From Leptodontidium sp. MPI-SDFR-AT-0119 (Eukaryota > Ascomycota > Leotiomycetes > Helotiales > Leptodontidiaceae), in contig JAHLEZ010000003.1 of assembly GCA_020726505.1 (NCBI GenBank), positions 372,001 to 436,000 of the forward strand: a stretch of DNA of 64,000 bases, written 5' to 3'. The position numbers and the translations under genes are program-made. Of this stretch, positions 33,186 to 45,912 are shown piece after piece; position 1 is the stretch's first letter; each line of letters begins with the position of its first letter. The notes under the pieces were generated by a model. That model searched no databases, was not told the DNA's origin, and was given only the letters and a program-made list of their open reading frames with translations.

Positions 33186-36100
33186 ATGCCGGGCTGCACT
33201 GCATCCAAATGCTCCATCTCTGCTCGCGATCGAGAGGTCTTTAGGTAATGAGCACCAATAGCTACAACTACTTGTTGGAAAACCTGCAGTTGCTAATCTC
33301 TGGCTGTGCAGGTACTATCTACCTCCCTCCTCGACAACTATCCTCGACCAACAGGTTGGTTCATCGAAGAAGGCTTCCAGCGATCCAACATTGACCGCGT
33401 TTGCCCAACTGGGATGCCTCCGGATCAACTGCAAACGGGGGATCATCACACTCTCGACGAAGGATACGGAATTTGTGCTGGCCGAAGCAACCCAGGAATT
33501 ATCTCTACAGCAAGACAACGACGACACGGACAATCTCTGGCATGGCGAGGGAGCGCTTCTACCTGGAAAAGAAGGTTTAGGAGCGGAGATTAGGAAGGTG
33601 TTCGATGGGCCTGATCCACCAGCCATATTCCTCTGCCCCGACCTCGCTGCAGACGATCGATTCAAAGATACCTATCCCGTTGTCAACCCACCTCATCTAC
33701 GGGGTTTTGCATGTGTGCCCCTCATTACGCCTCTGCACAATATCCATGTCGGGAACTACATTGTGGTGGATGATAAACCGAGGAGCGAGCTGACCGATGG
33801 AGAGCAACTGTTCCTTACGGACATGGCGGCTACGGTCATGGATTACTTGGAGGCTGGCCGAGTAAAGCGCCAACAGTATCGCGCGGAGAGGATGATCAAG
33901 GCGATCGGGCTGTTCATTGAGGGGAAAGCCACTCTGCGGGAATGGTGGCTAGAGACTGGACACAAATACCAACATGCATCGCTGAAGAAACGAGCGAGGG
34001 AGAGTACCCCGCTCGACCTACAAGCAGATATCGAGTTTGGTGTCCAGGAAACAACAGATTACTTCTCGAGGAACGGACTGAATGGATTGAGTAACTACAG
34101 AAGCGTCCTTTCAAAATCGCCATCCTCCGTGTCTCTTTCTACTACGGATCCAGGGGAACGAAACCCTATTGGTGATGGAAGGCCACCCATACCTAGGACC
34201 GATACTGTCCTCTCCGGCTCAGACCTGACGCCCACGTCAGTGCCCCGGGAAAGTACAGATGGGAGCTCACAAGCAACGAGACGGGATACAGTTGCTTCCA
34301 CAGTGGATACTGCGCCTTCGACTTTGGTATCGAAATCATATCAGGAACGCAACAGTTCGGTTACAACCTTTGACGATACCGTAACCGATCCGACCCCTGA
34401 CCCAGAGAAGCACAATTCTGTTCAATTTGACCTCCCACCCGAGCCAGCAGTGACTGATGAATCTAAGGATTTGCAAAATGCCGTGCTATCGTCTGATGTG
34501 AAGGGTGTGTTCGCTCGAGCCAGTAATCTCATTCGTGAAGCAATCGGAGTTGAAGGTGTGATTTATTACGATGCCAGTGTTGGTTCGTTTGGTGGAAGTT
34601 CCAACAAGGAAGCCATGAACGAGAAAGCTCCGGGGGCGTTCAACTCAGACCAGTTGATCGACAACATGGTTACAACAAGCGAAGATGATTTTGGCCGACA
34701 ATCATCCGGCACAGACGCAGAATATAAACTCGGGACTCCAGCCCCCGATGTCCCAACAGACAAATTCTGCAATGTCCTTGGATTCAGTACTCGACGAAGA
34801 TCTAGCTTGAAAGGACACGATGTTATTGAAGAGCGCAAGCATATGCCAGAGGCGGTTCTAAGGAAGCTTCTCAAGAGATACCCACATGGCAAGGTTTTCA
34901 ACTTCGATGAAGATGGCACATACTCGTCTAGCGAGTCTGATCACAACCCAGCTGATAATCTCAAGGATGCGCAAGGGAGGCCGAACAAGGGAAAGCACTT
35001 GTCGGACAATGCCAAACGTCGAAACCGCAGTTCAAGAGAGTCGGAAGCAGCTGCAATATTAGCAGTTCTTCCTGGTGCTCGTAGTGTTTTCTGGTAAGCC
35101 AAGCTTTTCTTCTAGCAGTTTGTAAGGGGAGTGTACTAATTTGCTGTGCAGGTTTCCTCTATGGGATGCTTCGAGAGAGCGTTGGTTCTCTGGATCGTTT
35201 GTTTGGTCGTCCAGCTCTACACGCACTCTCTGCCCTGTTGAGGACATCACCTACCTTGCTGCTTTCGGCAACAGTACGATGGCTGAGATTGCTCGACTTT
35301 CAGCCCAGGTCTTATCCAAAATGAAGACAGACTTCATCTCTAGCATCTCCCACGAGCTTCGGTCGCCACTCCATGGTGTGTTGGCAAGTGTAGAATTTCT
35401 CCAGGATACGCAAATGACGGAAATTCAAGCCGATATGGTTAGCAACATTCACGCATCTGGGAAGGTTCTACTGGATACCATCAATCATGTTCTGGATTTC
35501 TCGAAAGTCAATCGGAAGACGAAGAATAAGAAGAGAATACCCAAGAGAAAGCTGAAGAAGCTTGAGAGACGGGAGAGTGTTGATGATGGATCAGAAGAGA
35601 AGGCTGATATCTGTATTCTGTCCGAGGAGGTCATCGAGAGTATCTACGCTGGCCAAGGAGTTAGTAAGAAGGCCTTGGGATTGGCTGGACATCGCCGACA
35701 CGCCTCTGTGGGCAATTCAGATGCTGCAGTGACTGTCATCGTGGACATCCAATGGCGACCGAACTGGACATTTGAAATCGACGCTGGTGCTTGGAGAAGG
35801 ATTATCATGAACCTCTTCAGTAATTCGATGAAATACACCAAGGCGGGTTTCGTCAACATCACCATAGAAGTTGAAGAAGATGTGGCGTCTCACAGCAGGA
35901 AGTCAAGAGCAAATCTTCTTTTGAAGATCAAGGATTCCGGGAAGGGCATTTCACAGGAATTCTTGAAGCATCAACTTTACAAGCCCTTCACCCAGGAAGA
36001 CAATCTTGCGACTGGAGCCGGTCTTGGTCTGAGCATTGTCAAAGCCATCATACAGGATCTAGGGGGTCGGATCGAATTCCAAAGTGAACCTGGGTGCGGT

Positions 36101-37391
36101 ACGGAAGCCACAGTTCGCATTCCGCTTACGGAACGCATGCCAAAGCCTGATAGTCTGAAGGTCGTGAGCGAGGTCAGAGAGCGTGTTCAAGGACTCAAAT
36201 TCCGACTTGAGAGTTTTGATCAGTACCCGGATATCACGGAAACTCCTACTGGCATTCTGTCTGCTGAATTCGAGGCTGCAATGATGTTAAAGTCGACAGT
36301 GCAAGATACATTGGTTGACTGGTTTGGCATGGAAAATGCTTCATGTACAACGCCTGAAGCTCCCGTTGCTGATGTTGTTGTTGTCATGGAATCCGGAATG
36401 GGCGAGAAATGCTTGGATGAGATTCTACAAGCACACTACGATGCTCATCCGAAGAAGGAAGAGAAGTCTGTTGCCATTGTGCTTACCAGTTCGTATCATT
36501 CCGGGCCGAAGATTGATATCCATAATCACTTCCGGATCTTCTATCTCCAGCAACCGTATGTATTCATCTTGTTTCAAGGGTTCAGAAGCTAACATCAAAC
36601 AGATATGGACCACATAAGATTGGAAAGATCCTTCACCAAGCTTTCTGCATGATGTCGAATGGCTTATCTTCAGAAACCTCAACCATTTCTCCCTTGCAAA
36701 GCGAGCCCGTAACACCAATTGTAACTTCTGCGCCCGAATTCCCTCTAAGTCCACCACCGACATCTGCAACTCTCGACTTTGCACATCGACCCGCACTGAA
36801 AGATATCCAGATTCAGTTCAAGGAGCATACGACCATCGAGCCCGACGCTCCAATACAAGTGCAATCGACAGGACAAGAAAATGGGCTCCCAATCTCGTCC
36901 ACTAATGGAACAACTCCCGAGGCAGAAAAGGGTTTGCGGGTTTTGTTGGTAGAAGACAACGAGATCAACCTCAAACTCCTCATCGCCACGATGAGGAAAC
37001 TCAAACTCGATCATGCGACAGCTGTTAATGGTCTCGAAGCATTCAACTCATACAAAGACTGCGATGGCAAATTCGATGTGATATTCATGGGTTCGTATTC
37101 CCTTTCTCCAGTTGAAGATTCCAACGAACGTACTAACACGAACCAGATATATCCATGCCGATAATGTCCGGTATCGAATCAACACGGCACATCCGCAGAT
37201 TTGAAAAGGAGAATGGTCTGCAGCCTGTAGCGTTGATAGCTCTCACGGGTGCTGCGAACCCGAGTACGAGACAGGAGGCTTTCAGTAGTGGGGTGGATCT
37301 CTTCCTGACGAAACCTGTGCCGATGAAGGCTTTGAGGGGGATGTTGGATGATTTGAAGAGGGAGGGCAGGGGCATTTTCGCTGGTATGTGA
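33186..37391 (+). CDS. Hybrid histidine kinase (GAF-HisKA-HATPase-REC)
   Basis: A sensor kinase for His-Asp phosphorelay, presumably feeding an HPt protein and the stress MAPK path. Exons 33186-33244, 33312-35093, 35152-36555, 36603-37090 and 37147-37391 are in phase, 1325 residues. A GAF domain lies at about residues 60-190 (IFLCPDLAADDRF, LRGFACVPLIT, YIVVDDKPR), then a long low-complexity linker. HisKA has the H-box SHELRSPLHG with phospho-acceptor His at about 681. The ATPase has an N-box (NLFSNSMKYT near 834), G1 KDSGKGIS and G2 GAGLGLSIVKA. The receiver holds LLVEDNEINLK (acidic pair near 1200), phospho-acceptor Asp at 1245 (split by the last intron, in FMDISMP), a LTG block and Lys in TKPVP. 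No membrane segment or HAMP repeats, so a soluble sensor; signal unknown. Confidence 0.93.
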
Positions 37392-39401
37392 GGAGGGGTG
37401 ATGGGGGTTTTGGGAATGGGGAGGTTACGGGAGTGGGATCTGGTAATGATTGAAATGCGGGTTTGGATAGGATTGGATACTGAAAGGAGTCTGTGGTATA
37501 CCTCACTTTTGGTTGGGAACCTACTTACTTGGGTTGGTTGGAGTTCAGGTCGATCGAAGGGGAGAAATGCATCGCATTCATTTCATTCCAGGTTGTTAGG
37601 CCTGCCCTTCATTCCTTCATTCGATTGAGGGAGTAGTGTTTTTGTTGGACATACCCACGCATGCCTACCCTTGATAGAGCAAAGATTGAGTAAAAATGGA
37701 ATAAAATAATGGAAAAAATTAATCTCGAATGATACAACAACCCCTTCTTTCTCTTCGAGAACTGAGACTGATTGCTTTGAATCGACTTGTGGAATAAAAT
37801 TCTGCATTAATAACTCGTTGTACCGTATCTCTTTTTCTCATAGAGTGGTAGGGAGGAGGTAGGTAGGTGTGCCGATGACTGCCGAAATAGAAAGAAGAGA
37901 AGGGAAAAGAAGGAAAAGAAGGAAGCATTATCCTGGAATCTCCTCGCATATGACCGCATTGCACGGACGGGTATGAGATCTTTGCGCAGCTGTCATATTT
38001 TGAGCGTTCATGCGCCGCTCATACTTTATTGAATGGACCAGGGATCATGATTTTTGTTCTGGATTGCGATAGGTACATGGATCGTTGAGCTGGGTTGGGA
38101 TTTTTTGCTAAGTTAAGGAGAGGGAGGGAAGGGGAGGGAAAAGGGATACAGGGCTGATGGAATGGGATTCCAATATATCGGTATCGGTACTGGGATTACG
38201 AAGGCATGATGAGCTAGGAAGACGTGTCGGTTTTGATTAATTAATTGATTGATGTGATTGGATTGGAAAGCAAAAGAAGGTTTTGGTTACCTGGAATTTT
38301 GAGTTTTGGCTTTTCTTCCTTCTTTGGTACCTAATAGCCCCTTTTTCCTTCAGAGTGAGACCTTGGGAAAAGGTAAGATCTTAATTGTACGTGCACGTAG
38401 GTTACTTCTCCTGAAAGTGATGATGACCGCATATCCTGCGGTACATTGGTACATTGGTACGGACTGAGCGCTGCCGTACAACGCCTCCGTGATCGTGCAC
38501 ACATGCAGACATGCATACGGAGTACAGACGATTAAGACGATGGATATGATTATGATACATCCAGAGCCGCAGAGAGAAGGCATGAACTTACATAGGAGGC
38601 ATACGCTTTGACGATTATAGTTTGCCTCCTGCTCTTGTCAGCTCAGCTCAGCACACTCACTTATTTACAAACTGTGCCCAAAGCCCCCTTTTCTCTTGCA
38701 TTCCTATTTCAGGCCCGGGGCAAGTGTGATTTGGTGTTGTTTGTCTATTCTTGAAGTGGCAAAGAAAAAAGGGTCTTGTGATACTTTCCCCAAGTGTAAA
38801 ATTGAATTTGCTTTTAATATCTGCAAGTAATCAAGCCAGATAAGCCTAGGGAAAGGTAGACCAGATCTCTGGGATGGATGTCCTTGTGTAACTCTGTACA
38901 AGTGGCGATCCACTACATTCCGCTGTACCGGCTGAGTACGCCATCGTCTACTTGGTGCTGCCCTGCCCGCCCTGGCTCTTGAAGCCTTTATTTAGTTAGT
39001 CTTTTTCGCCCGCGTGGCAGCCAGCGAAGGGAAATAGTCCGGATTAATTCAATTCGGATTAGATCAGGAACCAGGAACGCGAGATCTCTGCCTTGCTTTA
39101 TTTGACTGAGACGCGACGAACGAGGCGTGTGTGCATGTTTGCTGGGGAGTACCGTGCCTTGTGCCTTGTCTTCTCCCCGGTACAATATATACATCTGGGT
39201 TATCCGTCCTCCGACGTCTGTGAGACTTGAGATCGCTCCGTTACTTACCTGCTTGGATCTTGATCTTCTCTTACCAGATTCTTGTCTCTTCTCTTCTGTA
39301 TTGTTTTACGGCTTGGAGAGGATTGAATCATATCTGTGTTTTGTTTCTTCATTACCCTGTATTATTGTTTGGACTGGACCGGAATTGTGTTCTCTTCTTT
39401 C
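37392..39401. other. Intergenic, no gene recognised
   Basis: AT-rich sequence with many short open frames. Simple runs occur (gattaattaattgattgatg near 38236-38255; a tacattgg pair near 38441-38458). The last part is the Erf4-like gene's 5' region. Confidence 0.45.
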
Positions 39402-41195
39402 ATGCGCCATGATCTCAGAATGATTTCTGTTCCCTCAGGCATTACTCGTGAGGCAGGCGCTAAATTTCTCCTGCAGCAGCAGCAACATCACTCTTCAACC
39501 ACCCAGAACACCAACACCAACACCACGACCACCACCCACCAAACATCCACGACAATTGGTCCACGACGTCGACGACCGTCGTCGTACAATAGAAACACTT
39601 CATCCCGTCGTCGGGATATCCCCTCTGCCGTCAAGGCACCGTTGAAACGGCGTCGCAGGCAGGTCCGTCAACTGCTCCTGGGACCGCAACATCCGCCATA
39701 ACCAGTGCCACCAATCCACGCATCCCCTCGCCGAGCTTCCAGCCCCCATACCCCTCGCCATCACCCATCGAGCCATCGAGTCCAGAGCCTCAAGTCCGCG
39801 TTACGAGCCCGACACGCTGGAGTCTCCGCAACGCTCTCATCGGCGGCGGGAATCCGGAATTGACCTTCGCGTCTCCGTTTCGCAGCCGCTCAGGCACAGG
39901 AGGGAGTAGCATTGCTCGCGGACGTCCTCGTCGTCCTAGTGCTGCGCGCCTGTGGAATCCGAGTAACTCGACACCGAGAGGTCCGTCGTCCACGCGTCGG
40001 AGACAGCAGAGTGAGGAGAGAGTCATCGCCGTCCCGCTCCAACATCCGGATCTCAATTCGCCGCGAGAGGGCGCTGCTGCTGGTGGAGAGTATCCGCTGC
40101 TGACGCTGCCGGAGCAGAGACAGAAGAGGCATTCCGGGTCTACGAGGGCGAGTTTACAGGTCGAGAGGAGTGGGAGTTCGAGTGGGACGAATAGGGTTTC
40201 GTTGCCGAGGAGTGTGAGTATTGACATTTCGCGGAATAGGAGTGGTGAGAATTCGCCGAGGCTTGACAAAGGGAAGGGAAAAGCTGTTGAAGAGGAAAGA
40301 GAGGATACGCTGAAACAATTGGAGAGGAAGCCGACTACGGGATACAGGAAGAGAGGTCAGACTGTTTCGAGTATCGCTGCGAAGGAGACCTCAGGGATTT
40401 CGTTTGATAAAGGGAAAGGAAAGGCGAATATGTCGGGGGATATTGAACGTGGGCCAGATGCCCTTGGATCGTATGAAGCTGGTGGAATATCGAATCTGCC
40501 GAACAATGGCTCGCATACTTCTTTTCAATCGGGGATCGGGGCAGCAATGTCGGATAATACTTCGATTATTGGATCGGATGGACCGCCTATGAATCCGGGT
40601 GAAGAATGGGGACCTCAACATCCGTGTTTCCCACACATGAATCCTCATGTACCACTGTCTTCGCCTCTTTATCAGACGACACGTATTATACGGATTCGTC
40701 GCGATTGGATGATTGAGGGTGATCTTGCGCCCACTTTCTCGAATCTATACCCTGAGATCTTGGACCCTGCGGGTGTTTCTGAACAAGAATTCCGCACATT
40801 GGTTGAGAGGGTCAATAATGAATTGATACCCGCTTTCAGTCCTTGGAGTATCAGGAATCTGGTTGATGGGGTGTTAGGGCTCTTGACTGGTTGGGTATGG
40901 GATGATATGGGATTCACTGCTGTGAAGAGCCGGTTGAATAACGTAGAGAGGTATCTAGAGGAGTGGAATAAGGAGATGGAGGGGAGGAGTAAGGAAGGTC
41001 CTGGGAGTGCACCGAAGATCGTGCCGTTGAGGAGGACGGGGTATATGAATGTGAGTTCTCTTCCTCGGTCTGTTGTGAACCGAAAACTAACAATCATAGC
41101 TTGACATCCAAGTCCCAGACCCAGAAGTCTCTTATCCTGCCTCTACACCCGCCGACGACCGAACAGCTACCGGCCTTTCACATACGTCTCAATAA
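39402..41195 (+). CDS. Erf4-type Ras palmitoyltransferase subunit
   Basis: Carries the Golgin A7/Erf4 domain. In yeast Erf4 partners the DHHC enzyme Erf2 at the ER to palmitoylate Ras. The domain lies at about residues 364-470, from TTRIIRIRRDW through IEGDLAPTFSNLYP, ELIPAFSPWSIRN and GLLTGWVWDDMGF to VERYLEEWNKEM. The upstream 350 residues are disordered and Ser/Arg/Gly-rich (RDKGKGKA-like KGKGKA motifs twice). The C-terminal exon (41100-41195) adds LDIQVPDPEVSYPAS. The start is uncertain: I propose exons 39402-39447, 39636-41050 and 41100-41195 (518 residues, in phase). A second in-phase acceptor at 39663 is equally possible. A CAG/CAA-rich strand in the first intron reads as poly-Q in one frame. 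Confidence 0.75.
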
Positions 41196-43554
41196 CCACT
41201 CTTAATCAATACTAATACCACAATACAACCTATCCTCAACATCGCCCACCCATACGACACAAGTCAATCATTAATAGCTACCAACTTATACATATTCCCT
41301 TGTATCATAATCGGAGGAGAGAAAAAGAGGAGGAAAGAAGGGGGGAGGGAAGGAATCGGATACCCATGCGTGCCTTGACAGGCGAATCTTTTTACTGCGG
41401 AGGCGTTCTGGGTGTACTACTGCATTGCTGCGTTGCACTGCACTGCCTTGCAGTTGTGCTGCGTTGTGGCATGACGTGTTGCATTGCAGGGCAGGGTGTG
41501 TAGGGTGCAGCTTCGATGTATCTATTTATCTATTTATTTACTTTTTGGATTATTCCTTCACTTCTTTGTTCGGCGAGAGTCTTTCGCCTTTTACCAGTCG
41601 CACATGAGGAAGTTAGTCCGTCAGCGTAGTGCTGGTAGATGTCTTCCGCCGCCTCCGCCTCTACCTAGCCCGACACTCCACCCTCCACCACCACCTACAC
41701 CTCTAGGAATCTAAACTCTGTCCCCCACGGTATGACGTGCCTAAAACAGATGAAGAGGATGTCGCAGTGGTAGCTGTATCCCACGAAGAAGTCGCTCATT
41801 ATATTAGCAGCCCCTCCCTACCTTTCCTTTCCTTTCACGACCGACCAATCCTCCTGCTCCTGCTCCTACACCGAATCAGAGCACCAAAGTTCCACCCATA
41901 GAGAAGACTGGACGGACGGCGTGGATACGTCACAACAAGCTCGATTAACTAAGATAAGAAAAGAGAAGGCAATTCCTTCTTATCTTCAATGTAATAAGTC
42001 CCTGCGATATCAATTGAAGTTGCCTTCCCTCCTCACCAAATGTCATTCCACGAGAATTAAGCGACTCGCTTAATTGTCATCCCGCAAATGTCATCCCGCG
42101 AAATACATATAAGGTCGCAATGCGCGGCTGCGCTCGCTACCATCGGTGCGCTTTGTTTATTCATCTATTTGTCAATTGATGCACAGTTATTGAAGCTACT
42201 ATTGCATTTTATTTTCAAGATTACTGCATGCCGGCTTAGGTGGTGCTGGTGGTGCTGGTGGTGCCGGTGGGTTGTATATCCGGACCCGCGACTCTCCATC
42301 GTCGATGCGTCCACCCACTGGGTAATAATCTATAAGATGCGGCTATATTGTAAATGGCGGTCTGTAGCAGCGATAGCTAATGCGAACTTGGAAGAAGTGA
42401 CATGTGTCTTATGGGGAGAAAGCAATGAGGAGTGAGTTGAGGTTGATAGTTGCTCCATTGGAATCAATTCCGCCAAAAGCTTCTTCTTTCTTCGTTAAAC
42501 TAATATTCTTACTTGTCTAGCAGAACAGCTCTTTCCTGTTGTCCTGGCTTGTTGCTTTTTATGCCGTCGTTTTGTTTCTTCGCTGTCAATGATATCTTGC
42601 CTGATTATGGATGTTGAGCAGGTAGGTAGGTAGGTACCATTCATGTTCCCTAGTCCAGGGAGAGTTTAACTCTCGTCTACAACTTGATTGAGAATCCGCA
42701 CAGTCGCGGATTTACAAGGAGTTTTAGAAAACGACGACGTGCCCCAGCTATCCCAATAGGAAAAGATTCCAAGACTCTCGGCTATCATGGTTCAAACCGA
42801 TAAACTGAAGAAACTAACACATAAGTACTCATTCCCCCCTCGCTTCCCTCTGGAATTGTATAGTGGTTGTCGAATTAAGGTGATGCAGTCGTGTATTTCT
42901 AAAAGTTATTATGCCTGCTTCATCGCCGCGAGTGAATCAACAGCTGGCTCGCTCTTGACAGCTATAAAACTCTACCACACAGAAGCTTTCGTCAAGTAAT
43001 AAACATGCACGGTAGGCGGCACACCTTGCGCCAATACCTGACTGGCATTGTCCATATTAGCGTCGCGATGATGATGTGCCTTGAGGAACGAAGTGACGAG
43101 AGGTCTTTATGCTCCGCTTTCCCCCGGCCAAAACTTAAGATCACGTAGTTTTACTGCTATTCAAGAAGCTTTTAAGCAGCACGGCTTGATGACCGTGATC
43201 ACCTGTAGTCTCTTATCGTCGCTTCGCTGACCTCTTCTAACCTCTGCTCTGTCTCCGCCATGTTCTCTGGTATCGTGTTGCTAACTACCCTCGTCTCAGC
43301 CTGCCACTTCTTCTACTACAAATCTTATTGATTACCAAGTCCCTAACTTAGACCATTAGACAGAACCGGGAGAGGACGATGGTTTTAATCTATTAATAAG
43401 TTTGGTAACAAATGCGGCCGTAAACAATATTAAGCAAGTGAAAATAAGGGGGAATGATTACTGAAAATTTTGATTACTAAAGTCACTTACGACCTCGGAC
43501 GTTGCGGTGATGACAACCCCTTGAAATTCATACACACTTAAGTCAATCTACTCT
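41196..43554. other. Intergenic, simple repeats only
   Basis: No gene supported. Simple-sequence stretches: tctatttatctatttattta near 41519-41538, ggtggtgctggtggtgctgg near 42240-42260, and gtaggtaggtaggtacc near 42622-42638. Short open frames have no domains. Confidence 0.5.
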
Positions 43555-43560
43555 TATAAA
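43555..43560 (+). promoter_or_regulatory. TATA-like element upstream of hydrolase gene
   Basis: TATAAA, 87 bp before the ATG at 43647, in an otherwise A/T- and C-rich leader. Confidence 0.45.
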
Positions 43561-43646
43561 GAGTTGTCATCTCTCAATCTTGGCAACTCAGCACTATCAA
43601 TAAATACTCAACCCTTCGTACCAAACATCCGACCAATCTATACACA

Positions 43647-44570
43647 ATGGCTCAATCCTACGAAACAGATGTTTCTGCCGATTTCCCTTTCACCCTTCAA
43701 CACGTAAATGTCCTCGAGTCATACATGACCTACGTCGATACTGGGAGGCCAAACTCAAATCGCCAAGAAGTTGCTCTCCTCATCCACGGCAACCCCGTCT
43801 CGAGCTACCTCTGGCGCAATATCATTCCTCACCTCTCCCCCCAAATCCGCTGTATAGCCCCCGACTTAATTGGTTTCGGCGCCTCCGGGAAACCGCCAAT
43901 CCCCTACCTTGTCACCGATCACGCTGCCTACCTCTCTGCCTTTATCTCCCAAATACTCCCAGAACCAAACCAAAAAGTCATTTTGATTGTGCAAGATTTC
44001 GGTTCCTTGCTTGGCTTTAACTGGGCCTCTCAGAATCAAGAGCGCGTCGGTGGGATAGCTTTCTGGGAATTCTTGCGCCCGTTTGAAAGCTTCGCTGATT
44101 TCGTCCCTGAGCCTTCTCAGACGAACTATAGGCGATTTCGGGATGAGGTTGAAGGAAGGGAGTTGATTGTCGAGCAGAACGCAATGATCGAGCGTGTGAT
44201 TCCTAATGCAATGCTCCGCCCAATTACTCAAGTCGAACATGACCACTACCGGAAGCCATTCTTGGAGAAAAGTGATAGAGAGGTGTTGTTGAGAATTCCA
44301 AGTGAGTTGCCGATTGCTGGAAGCCCGAAGGATGTGTGGGATTTGGCGGTGATGTATACTGAGTGGTTGCTGGAGAGCGAGGTGCCGAAGCTGCTTTTTT
44401 GGGCGACACCTGGGAGGCTGCTTGTGCAGGAGAAGGCGGAGTGGTATTTAGAGAGGCTGAAGAATGTCAAAGGGGTTTTTGTAGGGGATGGGTTGCATTT
44501 TTTGGAGGAGGACCATCCACACTTGATGGGGAGGGAACTGGTGCAGTGGATTGCTGATTTGCAGTTCTAG
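43647..44570 (+). CDS. Haloalkane-dehalogenase-like alpha/beta hydrolase
   Basis: A single-exon gene of 307 residues. The order of motifs fits haloalkane dehalogenases of subfamily II: oxyanion/halide block HGNPVSSYLWRN (Asn49), a dynamic IAPDLIGFGASGKP block, nucleophile elbow IVQDFGSLLG (Asp117), a second acid in AFWEFLRP (Glu141) and catalytic His284 in GDGLHFLEEDHP. All catalytic-triad positions are filled. The residue after the nucleophile, normally the halide-stabilising Trp, is Phe118, and the usual His before the Asp is Gln. It could therefore be a hydrolase with altered substrate, such as an epoxide-hydrolase- or esterase-like enzyme, rather than a true dehalogenase. No signal peptide; likely cytosolic. 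It has no obvious metabolic neighbours, and a TATA-like box lies upstream. Confidence 0.85.
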   Translation: MAQSYETDVSADFPFTLQHVNVLESYMTYVDTGRPNSNRQEVALLIHGNPVSSYLWRNIIPHLSPQIRCIAPDLIGFGASGKPPIPYLVTDHAAYLSAFISQILPEPNQKVILIVQDFGSLLGFNWASQNQERVGGIAFWEFLRPFESFADFVPEPSQTNYRRFRDEVEGRELIVEQNAMIERVIPNAMLRPITQVEHDHYRKPFLEKSDREVLLRIPSELPIAGSPKDVWDLAVMYTEWLLESEVPKLLFWATPGRLLVQEKAEWYLERLKNVKGVFVGDGLHFLEEDHPHLMGRELVQWIADLQF

Positions 44571-45600
44571 TGATAGGAAGCGACTTTCGAAAATTCTCGT
44601 AATTTAAACTGCACTCTTGTTTTTTTGTTACTGAATGATCTCCTGAGGGGCAAATAGTGAAAGAAAGTAACATATGAATAACAACTTCGTAGACTTGCCA
44701 AGAACAAAATTGTGATTCCAAAATTATGGATTCGTCTCGTTACAAGGGGCCCAAGGGGCGTCTCGGGACGCAGGGACAGACGTTATTCTATATACTCGTT
44801 CTACCTGATTGTTTTAATTCACACACGGACTAGTAGGAATTGATGAGGAGCAAGTTATGAGACCAGTTGATTATCATTTTCCACAACGCCTCCTTTCTAT
44901 AAAAACATGCGAACTACTCTCTATTGAGTTTCGAGAGGGCCAACAACACTCTGGCTGGGGTATCTTTCTTACGATGACTTGGAAAAAGGCTGAGTCTTGA
45001 TGGTAATCCAGTTAAGCTTTGAAAATCCCTGAGACCTGAACGGTGCTGCGGGCAGTGTTAACGCCTGCTTGCCATCAAGTCTCTCTTGCTCTCCTGTCGC
45101 TTAGAGGCGGTTCCCCCCATCTCTGTGCTTCACTGCAACGTGATGCTTCCAAGTTGCAACATTGTCACAGAAAGCCCCACAGCAGCCGCAATCGAAACCA
45201 GCGGCGCGGATGATATCCACATGGTTTTGGTTGAAATGCTCGAGTCTCATAAGGAGAGGAGCTCATTTCTGACTAGCGTGTCGGACACGTATTTCCTCCC
45301 TCTACAGTAGGTGCAAGGTCATGGGGGAAGCTAAGCCGGTTTGAGTCAGAAATGCGACCTTTTGGACCCTATAAAGGTTGTCGTTTAGAAGAACTTAGAA
45401 TATAACTCTTTGCAACCCCTTCTTCGAGACCCATACGCTTTCTGTAGGGTGTCTTTGTTCAAGTTGCTTGACGCAACTTGTATCAACCCCTCCGGCATTG
45501 AATCTATAGTTTAGTAAGCTATCAATGCCCGAACCTAATACAATGCAAGAAGAGTCTCTAAATTACTTTGCAATTATTCAGCAATTCCCTTGCCAAAGCC
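44571..45600. other. Intergenic, no gene recognised
   Basis: Only open frames below 85 codons. No repeats of note. Confidence 0.45.
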
Positions 45601-45912
45601 TCATGACATGACCCCAGGTCTTACAAACCTGGAATACCGGCCAAGATTTTCACCCCAAGACTCCAGAACTCGATCCAGATGCTGATAAACTTGTTCGCCA
45701 CCGCCAAGATCCCCGGCATTCTTAGCCCCAAGAATAAACTCCGTCACCGCACACGCCACCAAGAGGCTCTTCAAGCACATCTCCCGAGTCCATATCATGG
45801 CGCAGCTCCTCCGGAGTTCTAGAATCTCCGCAAAGGTCTCGGAGATAGGGTGACGGAGGCTGGAACATCCAGATTCCGTGGCCCTTGTGACGACGGCCAA
45901 GAGAAGCTCGTG
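45601..45912 (-). CDS. Possible gene fragment or last exon, unknown
   Basis: An open frame of about 103 codons runs from a TTAG acceptor-like site to a TGA. It has protein-like amphipathic composition (ETFAEILELRRSC, MCLKSLLVACAVTEFIL, QVYQHLDRVLESWG), which suggests a helical domain. No upstream exon in phase could be fixed, although an ATG near 45990 begins a short open frame. It may be the tail of a decayed helical protein. I do not recognise the family. Confidence 0.25.
   Translation of the reverse strand, partial: HELLLAVVTRATESGCSSLRHPISETFAEILELRRSCAMIWTREMCLKSLLVACAVTEFILGAKNAGDLGGGEQVYQHLDRVLESWGENLGRYSRFVRPGVMS

Noticed and set aside
39336..39701. Poly-Q ORF as the true N terminus of the Erf4-like protein
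   Set aside because: It ends in a stop and is out of frame with the Erf4 exon, and I found no donor inside it late enough to keep the poly-Q in phase.
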